From positions 1 through 5,397 of the forward strand of contig SKKI01000189.1 of NCBI GenBank assembly GCA_007121565.1: a stretch of 5,397 nucleotides of DNA, in the 5' to 3' direction. The notes beneath the pieces were generated by a model. That model was not told where the DNA came from. It made no database searches and saw only the letters and a program-made list of their open reading frames with translations. Positions 1 through 5,397 of the stretch are shown piece after piece. This DNA is from Phycisphaerae bacterium. Its GTDB lineage: Bacteria; Planctomycetota; Phycisphaerae; Sedimentisphaerales; Anaerohalosphaeraceae. The position numbers and the translations under genes were made by a program. How positions within the stretch are numbered: the stretch's first letter is position 1; each line of letters begins with the position of its first letter.

Positions 1-236
1 AGGCGATGAGAAGATGTGGATCAAAGGTCCGCATAACGCCTGTGTGCAGGGGAGTATGATCTTGCACATTCGGTTTTGAACTCAGCGGTATCGATTCAAA
101 GCCGAGACAGTTCTGCAGTTCCAATGGGGTTGTGATGATGGAAAGGCGCAGGGTGTAACTCTGTGCTGTGGCGGATGCTGTGTATGTTCCGTCGCCGTGA
201 ACATTGTCAATGATACGTTTTTTGGCAGGGAGATTA
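1..236. other. Upstream leader region without a convincing gene
   Basis: No complete gene can be supported here. One plus-strand frame is open from position 2 to a TGA at 77-79 and could be the last 25 codons of a gene that begins before the window (it ends ...SMILHIRF), but it is too short to recognise and no terminator hairpin follows it. The rest should be the leader and promoter zone of the first PEP-CTERM gene. I could not find a promoter with two good boxes; TATGTT at 183-188 is a possible -10 element without a convincing -35 partner. The hexamer CAGTTC occurs twice, 8 bases apart, at 108-113 and 116-121; its meaning is unknown. Confidence 0.5.
227..232 (+). promoter_or_regulatory. Ribosome binding site choosing the start of the first PEP-CTERM gene
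   Basis: AGGGAG lies 4 bases before the ATG at 237 and 7 bases before the ATG at 240. The same frame is open further upstream, with a TTG at 204 and an ATG at 210, but those starts would put this site inside the coding region and would add a charged stretch ahead of the signal peptide. The site therefore supports a start at 237 or 240. Confidence 0.65.
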
Positions 237-758
237 ATGATGAAGTTGAAGATGATGTTGTTCGTTAGTTTAGCTGCGCTGTTTCTGGCATCGCCGGCAA
301 TGGCGATGCTTGTGTGGCCGGGAGATCCAATTGATGGTTTTGATAACACCTTCAATTGGGACGATGATGTATGGGTTCTAAGCCGTGTTTATGAATTCGG
401 CGATGATTTTGTGTACACGTATCAAGTTACACCTGACACGAATGTAGATATTGATTCGTTGTCTATCCCGGTAATAGCGGATGTGATTATCGGTACCGGT
501 TCGGGAATTGGAGCGACTGTTAACTTGTCAAACGGTTACTTTACAGCGCATTTTTGTCCGATTGTGGATGCAGGCGACTTTTCTCCGCTGGTCTTTTTCT
601 TCAGTTCCTATGAACCGATAGGCGACACGGGACAAGCCGCCTCCGGCGCACAGACCTTTAGTGGCTCTACATTTGTCCCGATTCCGGAGCCGGCGACGGT
701 GATGCTGCTGGGCATCGGTGTGGGCCTGACAACTTTTGTAAAACGACGTTCTCGTTAA
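237..758 (+). CDS. PEP-CTERM sorting domain protein, 173 aa
   Basis: A small exported protein of unknown function, probably sorted to the cell surface by an exosortase. Residues 1-23 form a signal peptide: a lysine-containing start, a hydrophobic core and an AMA cleavage site. The middle (about 24-145) is rich in Asp, Phe, Val and Tyr and looks like a beta-rich domain, with FVYTYQV at 58-64 and a later stretch ending SSYEPIG. The C terminus is a full PEP-CTERM signal: IPEPAT at 149-154, a hydrophobic helix at about 155-168, then KRRSR. In this family the tail is recognised by an exosortase and removed during sorting. The start at 237 or 240 is chosen from the AGGGAG site just upstream; a longer start at 204 (TTG) or 210 is less likely. 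It is the first of three similar genes in line, and its core motif resembles that of the next gene. Base composition is richer in A and T than in ftsK. The anchor class is clear; the role is not. Confidence 0.9.
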   Translation: MMKLKMMLFVSLAALFLASPAMAMLVWPGDPIDGFDNTFNWDDDVWVLSRVYEFGDDFVYTYQVTPDTNVDIDSLSIPVIADVIIGTGSGIGATVNLSNGYFTAHFCPIVDAGDFSPLVFFFSSYEPIGDTGQAASGAQTFSGSTFVPIPEPATVMLLGIGVGLTTFVKRRSR

Positions 759-778
759 AATAACAACCCAACCGCGTG

Positions 779-814
779 TGTGTTATGCAGCCGAAAAGAC
801 GGCTGTATAACACA
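779..814 (+). terminator. Strong intergenic hairpin, terminator-like but lacking a U-tract
   Basis: Positions 779-793 pair with 800-814 in a 15-bp stem with one G-U pair, closing a 6-base AAAAGA loop. It starts 21 bases after the stop of the first PEP-CTERM gene. The bases that follow (ttaacgcatt) are not a T-run, so it is not a standard intrinsic terminator. It may instead weaken read-through, protect the 3' end of the first mRNA or mark a processing site, giving unequal expression of the first and second genes. It shares CAGCCGAA and CGGCTGT with the real terminator at 2275-2310. Confidence 0.5.
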
Positions 815-853
815 TTAACGCATTGACTTTCTGAAAAGAGAGGGAAGATGTTT

Positions 854-1462
854 ATGAAGACTTCAGCAACGTTTTTATTGTTGGCAGCTTTGGTATTGGC
901 GGTTCCATCCGCACAAGCTGGGTTGACCTATCTTCCGGACGGGTATCTGGACGACTGGGGCAACAGGGCAAACTTTGGCGTTAATCTGGGTGATGGACAG
1001 TTCGTGATAGGCCGCATTGAGTTTGCGGTCTATGATACGCAGGCGGTTGGCGATCTGGGCTTTTCCTCGCCGGGTGATCGTCAATATGTGTATGCCTATC
1101 AGATATTCTCCGAAACCGCTACCACGTTTCTGGATTATTTCGCTTTGACAGGGATTCCGTCCAGTGCCATTCAGTCGAATGATGACATCGGTACGGATGA
1201 TGTGTACGGTGGTGTGGCGGTGGAAAGATTTGGCTTTAACTTGACCCGGACCAAGGCCTTTTTTGAGTTTGAAGATGGGCTTCTGGTAGAGGGTGAAAAT
1301 TCTGTGCTGTTGCTGCTGGGCAGTGATGGGGCGCCGATTGTCGGCGGCTATGAGTTTACGCCTTCTGCGGATCCGGAAGTTCCTGTGCCGGAAATTCCGG
1401 AGCCGGCGACGCTGGCGCTGTTGCTGGGCGGGTCGCTGCTGGCGTTTCGCAGGCGCAGCTAA
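854..1462 (+). CDS. PEP-CTERM sorting domain protein, 202 aa
   Basis: A second small exported protein of unknown function. Residues 1-22 are a signal peptide (MKTS start, a Leu/Ala-rich core, cleavage after AQA). The mature part, about 23-170, has YVYAYQI at 78-84 followed by a stretch ending in GIP, and later EGENSVLLLLGSDGAPI; this order of motifs also occurs in the preceding gene, so the two are probably distant paralogs with a beta-sandwich-like domain. A Pro/Glu-rich spacer leads to IPEPAT at 181-186, a hydrophobic helix at about 187-198 and a final RRRS, a complete PEP-CTERM signal. I chose the ATG at 854 because AGGG at 841-844 lies 9 bases before it and the signal peptide starts cleanly there; the ATG at 848 is in frame, adds only two residues (MF) and cannot be excluded. 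The gene lies 95 bases after its neighbour and 67 bases before the next one, in the same direction, so co-transcription is plausible. Confidence 0.9.
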   Translation: MKTSATFLLLAALVLAVPSAQAGLTYLPDGYLDDWGNRANFGVNLGDGQFVIGRIEFAVYDTQAVGDLGFSSPGDRQYVYAYQIFSETATTFLDYFALTGIPSSAIQSNDDIGTDDVYGGVAVERFGFNLTRTKAFFEFEDGLLVEGENSVLLLLGSDGAPIVGGYEFTPSADPEVPVPEIPEPATLALLLGGSLLAFRRRS

Positions 1463-1477
1463 CAGAGAATAAACGTA

Positions 1478-1495
1478 GTTTAAAGCGTTTTAAAC
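1478..1495. repeat. AT-rich inverted repeat between second and third PEP-CTERM genes
   Basis: GTTTAAA at 1478-1484 and TTTAAAC at 1489-1495 form a perfect 7-bp dyad around GCGT. The stem is nearly all A-T and no T-run follows, so a terminator is unlikely. A protein binding site or chance are both possible in an AT-rich spacer. Confidence 0.35.
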
Positions 1496-1503
1496 CAATC
1501 CGA

Positions 1504-1525
1504 GTTCCATTTTAATGGGGGGAAC
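1504..1525 (+). promoter_or_regulatory. Ribosome binding site of the third PEP-CTERM gene inside a possible hairpin
   Basis: The purine run GGGGGGAA at 1517-1524 lies 5 bases before the ATG at 1530 and supports that start over the ATG at 1515, which overlaps the run itself. GTTCC at 1504-1508 can pair with GGAAC at 1521-1525, and CCAT at 1507-1510 can instead pair with ATGG at 1515-1518. Either pairing would cover part of the ribosome binding site. The site itself is well supported; control by folding is only an inference. Confidence 0.5.
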
Positions 1526-1529
1526 GACG

Positions 1530-2189
1530 ATGAGCAGAATGCTTATGACGTTGTCAAGAACAATGGTTGCGTCGCTGTTGATCGCAACAGCAGGTATCGC
1601 GTATGCGGTTGACGGTGATCCGTTGGGGTATACGCTGCTGATTCAGCAGAGCCCGGCCGATGCCGGAGCGGTTACGCCGGGTGCAGGGGTCCACAAAGTC
1701 ACTGTCGGCCAGGCGGTGACGCTGTCGGCGGTGCCGCGCCCGGGCTATCAGTTTTTATACTGGCTCGGCGATGTCTCCTCGCCAACGGCAACAGAGGTGA
1801 CAATCAGTGTCGATTCTCCTAAAATGGTCGTTGCGGTGTTTGGACGGGAATCCTTTGAGGATGAGTTACTGCAAGGCGGCGGGCTGGGCATGAGTCAATC
1901 CGGACAGGGTGCCGGCGGCGGCCTGCGAGCTTCGCCGTATCCGATTACCGGCGCCGGTGGTGTCAGCGCCGGAGCAGGTCGCGGCGGTCAGGTGGTCAAT
2001 TTCATCGCCCCGCCGATAGACGATCCGTTCGACGACGACGACGTCAAGTTTCCCGTGCCCGGCGAGGGCGAGGGTGACGAGAATAACGATATCCCGGTGC
2101 CGGGGGATCAGATTCCCGAGCCGGCAACGGCTCTGCTGCTGGGATTGGGCACGGCCATCCTTTTGCGGCGGCGAAAATCAAGACAATAA
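1530..2189 (+). CDS. PEP-CTERM protein with one InlB-type B-repeat, 219 aa
   Basis: A secreted surface protein of unknown partner. Residues 1-26 are a signal peptide ending at AYA. Residues about 33-104 match the divergent InlB B-repeat pattern (beta-grasp-like 'bacterial repeat'): SPADAGAVTPG, then VTVGQAVTLSAVPRPGY, F-x-x-W-x-GDV, and a final VVAVF. These repeats are common in bacterial surface proteins, usually in several copies; here there is one. Residues about 115-155 are rich in Gly, Ala and Ser and probably disordered. An acidic Pro-rich stretch (DDPFDDDD at 164-171, two PVPG copies) precedes IPEPAT at 195-200, a hydrophobic helix and the end RRRKSRQ, so the PEP-CTERM signal is complete. 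The start at 1530 is chosen from the purine-rich site at 1517-1524; an in-frame ATG at 1515 would overlap that site. The gene is last in the row of three and is followed by an intrinsic terminator. The domain and anchor calls are firm; the function is not known. Confidence 0.9.
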   Translation: MSRMLMTLSRTMVASLLIATAGIAYAVDGDPLGYTLLIQQSPADAGAVTPGAGVHKVTVGQAVTLSAVPRPGYQFLYWLGDVSSPTATEVTISVDSPKMVVAVFGRESFEDELLQGGGLGMSQSGQGAGGGLRASPYPITGAGGVSAGAGRGGQVVNFIAPPIDDPFDDDDVKFPVPGEGEGDENNDIPVPGDQIPEPATALLLGLGTAILLRRRKSRQ

Positions 2190-2274
2190 CTGCCATACGG
2201 GCATCGTCGGTCTTGCGCTTTGCTGGATTTCGGCGAGACGGCAGAAAAACGAATGCAGAGGGGAGAGCTTTTGC

Positions 2275-2310
2275 ATACAGCCGAATGGTGAACCGTTCGG
2301 CTGTGTTTTT
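2275..2310 (+). terminator. Intrinsic terminator after the PEP-CTERM genes
   Basis: Positions 2275-2288 pair with 2293-2306 in a 14-bp stem (two G-U pairs) around a TGAA tetraloop, with a T-run through 2306-2310. It is a standard Rho-independent terminator, 85 bases after the third gene's stop codon, and probably ends transcription of the PEP-CTERM group before the receiver gene. Confidence 0.85.
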
Positions 2311-2517
2311 ATGGCTGCTTCGGCGATTTATCGGACTCTCGCGCCTGGATTATTCGTCTTTTCAGCGTCCTATCGGTTTTTTCCTAAGTCGAAGGGGCAA
2401 AACGTCGATATGTGCTCAGATTGTCAAACCATCTGATGGTCAAACAGCCGCACCGACTCTGCTGGAACCGTCGGGCATTTATGAGAATTCGTGACTTGAA
2501 ATACGAAAGGAAATACG
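2311..2517 (+). other. Leader region of the receiver gene
   Basis: These 207 bases separate the terminator from the response regulator. Overlapping open frames exist on both strands but show no recognisable protein, signal or good start site, so I read this as non-coding. Its contents are the dyad and direct repeats at 2423-2445 and a ribosome binding site, AAAGGAAA at 2506-2513. No confident promoter could be picked. TGG at 2437-2439 and GCA at 2450-2452 have sigma-54-like GG-N10-GC spacing, but the rest of that consensus is missing. Confidence 0.55.
2423..2445. repeat. Dyad and direct repeats upstream of the receiver gene
   Basis: GTCAAAC occurs at 2423-2429 and again at 2439-2445, one 16-base step apart. 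Between and overlapping them, ACCATC (2428-2433) and GATGGT (2435-2440) form a perfect 6-bp inverted repeat around one T. This compact symmetry, 73 bases before the receiver's ATG, could be an operator. No regulator is identified, and chance is possible. Confidence 0.35.
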
Positions 2518-2886
2518 ATGAGCTGCAGAATCCTTGTTGCAGAAGATAATGTATCCAACCAGAAACTGATTGGTATCCTGCTTGAGAAAATGGGGCATCG
2601 GGTGGTGCTTGCCCAGGACGGGCAAGAGGCAATTCAGGCGGCTGGCGGCCAGAGGTTTGATTTGATCTTGATGGATATGCAGATGCCCAATGTCAACGGT
2701 TATGACGCCACGCGGCAGCTTCGCAAACAGGGATGCACGACGCCGATTATCGCGGTCACCGCAAATGCAATGGTGGGGGATGCGGAAAAATGTCTTGAGT
2801 CCGGCTGTGACGGGTATCTGTCAAAACCCATTGAACGCAGCAAGCTCAGCGCGATCATTGAACAGCACACGGCGCTGAACGTCTAA
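2518..2886 (+). CDS. Single-domain response regulator receiver (CheY-like), 122 aa
   Basis: A cytoplasmic phospho-receiver that should accept a phosphoryl group from a histidine kinase or phosphotransfer protein and act by protein contact. The whole protein is one receiver domain with all key residues: acidic pair E9/D10, phospho-acceptor D53 in LILMDMQMP, switch T81 in AVTANAM, and K103 in LSKPI. The wording resembles receivers of hybrid histidine kinases (MDMQMP, TANAM, GCDGYLSKP) more than chemotaxis CheY. There is no DNA-binding or enzymatic output domain, and at 122 residues the length is normal for a stand-alone receiver. The start follows AAAGGAAA at 2506-2513 with a normal gap. No kinase gene is in the window, so it is an orphan here. 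It lies after a terminator, so it probably has its own promoter, and it runs convergently into ftsK with 21 bases between the stop codons. A link to the PEP-CTERM genes cannot be shown. Confidence 0.93.
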   Translation: MSCRILVAEDNVSNQKLIGILLEKMGHRVVLAQDGQEAIQAAGGQRFDLILMDMQMPNVNGYDATRQLRKQGCTTPIIAVTANAMVGDAEKCLESGCDGYLSKPIERSKLSAIIEQHTALNV

Positions 2887-2907
2887 GGCCGGCCCGTCGC
2901 AGTCCGC

Positions 2908-5397
2908 CTAATCCTGCTGCTGCCGGGGCGATTGTGCATCATCATCATCTTCTTCTTCATAGGATGACTCGTATTGTTCTTCGTCCCGGTCGTCCTGGGG
3001 TGTGTCGGTATCGTCGTCGATATCCTCGGACTCCTCAGCCCGTTCGTCGGTCAGGTCGGCATAACCGGCCACCTCGTCAGCGATCATATTCTTTCGCAGG
3101 TTTTCATATTCCTCGGCGGTCATCAACACCTCGCGGGCCTGGCTTCCCTTGTATTCGCCGAGCACGCCGGCGGCAGCCATCATTTCAATAATGCGGCTGG
3201 CGCGGGCATAGCCGATGCTCAGACGCCGCTGCAAGAGTGAGACGCTGCCGCGGCGGCTTTCCATTACCACCCGCACGGCATCATCAAACATATCGTCTTT
3301 CTGCGCGCCGCCCAGGTCAACGGTGTTAAGCTGCATCAGTTCGGGGTGGAACTGGGGCTGGGCGATGTCCTTGAGAAACTTGACGATGCCGCGGATTTCA
3401 TCGTCTTCGAGGAAGGCGCCCTGCGAGCGTACCAGCTCACTGGTGCCGGGCTTGAGAAACAGCATATCGCCCTGGCCGAGCAATGTCTCAGCGCCGTTCT
3501 GATCGAGAATGATGCGGCTGTCCATACGGGCGGCCACGCGAAACGCGATCCGCGAGGGCATATTCGATTTGATCAGGCCGGTGACGACCGTCGCCTGCGG
3601 GCGCTGGGTAGCCAGGACCAGGTGGATGCCGACGGCGCGGCTTTTCTGGGCGATGCGGACGATGTAGGACTCAATCTCCTTGGCACTGGTCATCATCAAA
3701 TCGGCCAGCTCGTCGATGACGATGACGATATGCGGCAGTTTTTTGGGGATTTTGGCCTCTTCTTCGGGCGTGGCGGGACTGAATCGCTCGATCAGTTCGT
3801 CCTGGGTCAGGAGGTTGTAGGAGGCGATGTTTCGCACCTTGGCCTCGGCCAGCAGCTCATAGCGCTCGTCCATCTTTTCGGTAGCCCACTGCAAAATCTG
3901 CTCGGCGCGATTCATTTCGGTGATGGTCGGGCACATCAGGTGGGGAATCGACTCAAAGACCGCCATTTCCACCATCTTCGGGTCGATGAGAATCATCTTG
4001 ACCTCATCGGGACGGCGGGTCAGCAGAATGCTGATGATAATGCTGTTGATGCAGACGCTTTTGCCCGAGCCGGTGGTGCCGGCGATCAACAGGTGGGGCA
4101 TGGCCGCCATATCGGAAACGAGTACCTCGCCGGAGGCGCTTTTGCCCAGAAACAGAGGGATATGCATTTTTTCCGCGGCCGGGCCGCCGCGCAGGATCAA
4201 TTCTTTGAGCCGCACCGTTTCCCGCTCGCTGTTGGGCACCTCGATGCCGATGGTGTGCTTGCCGGCCAGCGGCGCGACGACGCGCACCGAGCCGGAACTG
4301 GAGCTCAGCGCACGGGCCATGTCATTGGCCAGCGTGGAGATCTGGCTGACCTTCACGCCGGCGGCCAGCTCCAGCTCGTACATCGTGATGGCCGGGCCGG
4401 GCTCGGCGTTGACCACCTGGGCATTGACGCCGAACTCTTCCAGCAGCGACTCGAGCGCCTTGGCCTTTTCTTCGACCATCCGCTCTTGGACGATCGAAAA
4501 GCCGGTTTCCGGCTCCTTGAGCAAATCCAGCCCGGGAAGCTGGTAGTCCTCATAACTTTTGGGCGGCACAGAGGCGGGCTTGGCTTTGGGCGGCGCGGTC
4601 TTTGCGGTCTTGGCAGCCTTGGCGGCGGATTTTCGTTTGGGGCCGTCTTTTTCGGCCGCGGCCGGCGGCGCAGGGGCCGCCCCGGCAGACGGAGGCGACG
4701 CGGGTTCTTTCTCGGCCACAGGCGATGTCTCCGCCATGCCGATTTTTTCGCGATATTGACGCACCACTTCGGAAAACGACTGGGGCTGCTGGTCTTTTTG
4801 CTTTTGCTTTTCGCTGAGCCGTGCCCAGATGTCGCCCAGGGCCTGTGACTGTTCTTTGGCGACCGAAAGGGCCGGGCCGGCCAGCCCGAAAAACTTCAAC
4901 ACGCCCAGTCCGAACCAGCGGGCCAGGGTCAAAACCACCGTATCGGCCGCGAGCATAGCGCCCACGATAAAACTGCACAACAGGACAATCCACGTACCCA
5001 ATGGGGCCAAATGGACCGGCAGGAAGGTCCCGGCGGCCACGCCGAGCACACCGCCGTTGCCCCAGGGGAAATCGCCGGCGGCGTAAATCCGGCCAAACAC
5101 AAGCCGATACATCAGCGATCCCTGCTCGCTGTCGGGCCAGAGCAGATACCAGCCGGCCGAGACCGATGCGGTGACCAGGATCAGCCCGATGGCGCGCAAC
5201 ATCGGCTGGGTCATCGACCTGCCGGATAAATGCAGACATAACGCCATAATCAGCCCAAACAGGCCGACAATCGCCCCGGGGCCGAAATAGTACAGCATAT
5301 AGTAGGACGCCAGCGCGCCGACTTGGCCGCAGAGGTTCTCGACCGGATCATTGGACGGCCAGACGTACTCGCTTGGCGGGTCGCCGATGTGGAAACT
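2908..5397 (-). CDS. ftsK: DNA translocase FtsK/SpoIIIE family, 5' end outside the window
   Basis: A membrane-anchored ATPase that pumps double-stranded DNA during chromosome segregation at the division septum. Residues are numbered from the ATG at 5298. Membrane segments lie at about 1-22, 31-54 and 84-120. A linker at about 150-250 is rich in Ala, Lys and Pro. The alpha region is at about 257-400. The motor follows, with Walker A GTTGSGKS at 407-414, Walker B IVIVIDE ending at D529/E530, and the signature ATQRPQATVVTGLIKSNMPSR beginning near 563. The gamma winged-helix domain that reads orienting DNA sites in this family is at about 668-727 (SVSLLQRRLSIGYARASRII). A very acidic tail of about 56 residues ends the protein. 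The ATG at 5298 is not the real start: the frame is open for 33 more codons to the window edge, and these read like the first periplasmic loop of FtsK (SFHIGDPPS...SNDPVENLCGQVGAL). The first membrane helix and start must lie beyond 5397. The stop is TAG. Confidence 0.96.
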   Translation of the reverse strand, partial: SFHIGDPPSEYVWPSNDPVENLCGQVGALASYYMLYYFGPGAIVGLFGLIMALCLHLSGRSMTQPMLRAIGLILVTASVSAGWYLLWPDSEQGSLMYRLVFGRIYAAGDFPWGNGGVLGVAAGTFLPVHLAPLGTWIVLLCSFIVGAMLAADTVVLTLARWFGLGVLKFFGLAGPALSVAKEQSQALGDIWARLSEKQKQKDQQPQSFSEVVRQYREKIGMAETSPVAEKEPASPPSAGAAPAPPAAAEKDGPKRKSAAKAAKTAKTAPPKAKPASVPPKSYEDYQLPGLDLLKEPETGFSIVQERMVEEKAKALESLLEEFGVNAQVVNAEPGPAITMYELELAAGVKVSQISTLANDMARALSSSSGSVRVVAPLAGKHTIGIEVPNSERETVRLKELILRGGPAAEKMHIPLFLGKSASGEVLVSDMAAMPHLLIAGTTGSGKSVCINSIIISILLTRRPDEVKMILIDPKMVEMAVFESIPHLMCPTITEMNRAEQILQWATEKMDERYELLAEAKVRNIASYNLLTQDELIERFSPATPEEEAKIPKKLPHIVIVIDELADLMMTSAKEIESYIVRIAQKSRAVGIHLVLATQRPQATVVTGLIKSNMPSRIAFRVAARMDSRIILDQNGAETLLGQGDMLFLKPGTSELVRSQGAFLEDDEIRGIVKFLKDIAQPQFHPELMQLNTVDLGGAQKDDMFDDAVRVVMESRRGSVSLLQRRLSIGYARASRIIEMMAAAGVLGEYKGSQAREVLMTAEEYENLRKNMIADEVAGYADLTDERAEESEDIDDDTDTPQDDRDEEQYESSYEEEDDDDAQSPRQQQD

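Noticed and set aside
875..1084. Minus-strand 69-codon frame inside the second PEP-CTERM gene
   Set aside because: It is antisense to a gene with a complete signal peptide and sorting tail and has no recognisable feature.
2437..2452. Sigma-54-like promoter (GG-N10-GC) before the receiver gene
   Set aside because: Only the GG and GC positions match; the CAC and TT parts of the consensus are absent, so it is likely chance.
2074..2494. Open plus-strand frames over the end of the third PEP-CTERM gene and its 3' region
   Set aside because: They read through the intrinsic terminator, overlap the real gene in another frame, and have no signal peptide, domain or convincing ribosome binding site.
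2384..2632. Minus-strand 82-codon frame across the start of the receiver gene
   Set aside because: It overlaps the receiver's conserved N terminus in antisense and has no family resemblance.
3920..4546. Another plus-strand open frame inside ftsK, and a minus one at 4550-5239
   Set aside because: Both are alternate frames of the same FtsK coding DNA with no recognisable protein.
4560..4700. G/C-rich repetitive stretch as a possible mobile or repeat element
   Set aside because: It is the coding DNA for the Ala/Lys/Pro linker of FtsK, and such low complexity is normal there.
3346..4848. A 500-codon plus-strand open frame opposite ftsK
   Set aside because: It lies fully antisense to a clear FtsK coding region, is rich in His, Gly, Arg and Asp as expected from mirrored G/C-rich codons, and shows no domain or good start. 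It is a shadow.

Overview
This 5.4 kb window looks like bacterial chromosomal DNA, most likely from a planctomycete of the Phycisphaerae type. Two things suggest this: several small exported proteins with PEP-CTERM sorting tails, and an FtsK whose wording (for example VAARMDSR in the motor and the DPPS...NLCG loop near the N terminus) resembles planctomycete FtsK proteins as I remember them. The lineage is an inference. No rRNA, tRNA, CRISPR array, transposase or integrase is visible.

Layout. Positions 1-236 hold no convincing complete gene, only a possible 3' tail of an upstream gene (2-79) and the leader of the first gene. From 237 to 2189 three plus-strand genes follow in a row (237-758, 854-1462, 1530-2189). 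Each encodes a small secreted protein with an N-terminal signal peptide and a C-terminal IPEPAT motif, hydrophobic helix and arginine-rich end, which are the three parts of a PEP-CTERM sorting signal. The first two look like distant relatives. The third carries one divergent InlB B-repeat domain, then a glycine-rich and acidic linker. A strong hairpin without a U-tract lies between the first and second genes, and a textbook intrinsic terminator (2275-2310) closes the group.

After a leader of about 200 bases with a small dyad, 2518-2886 encodes a single-domain CheY-like receiver with a complete phosphorylation site. Only 21 bases later the stop codon of a convergent minus-strand gene appears. 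This is an ftsK/spoIIIE-family DNA translocase that fills the rest of the window. Its reading frame stays open to the right edge, so its true start is outside; the ATG at 5298 is internal. It has a long, very acidic C-terminal tail after the gamma domain, which is unusual.

How they work together: the three PEP-CTERM proteins are probable substrates of an exosortase encoded elsewhere and would end up at the cell surface or in extracellular matrix. The receiver and FtsK have no visible functional link to them or to each other. I see no clear new multi-gene system. The best leads are the PEP-CTERM trio, the shared hairpin core and the acidic FtsK tail.
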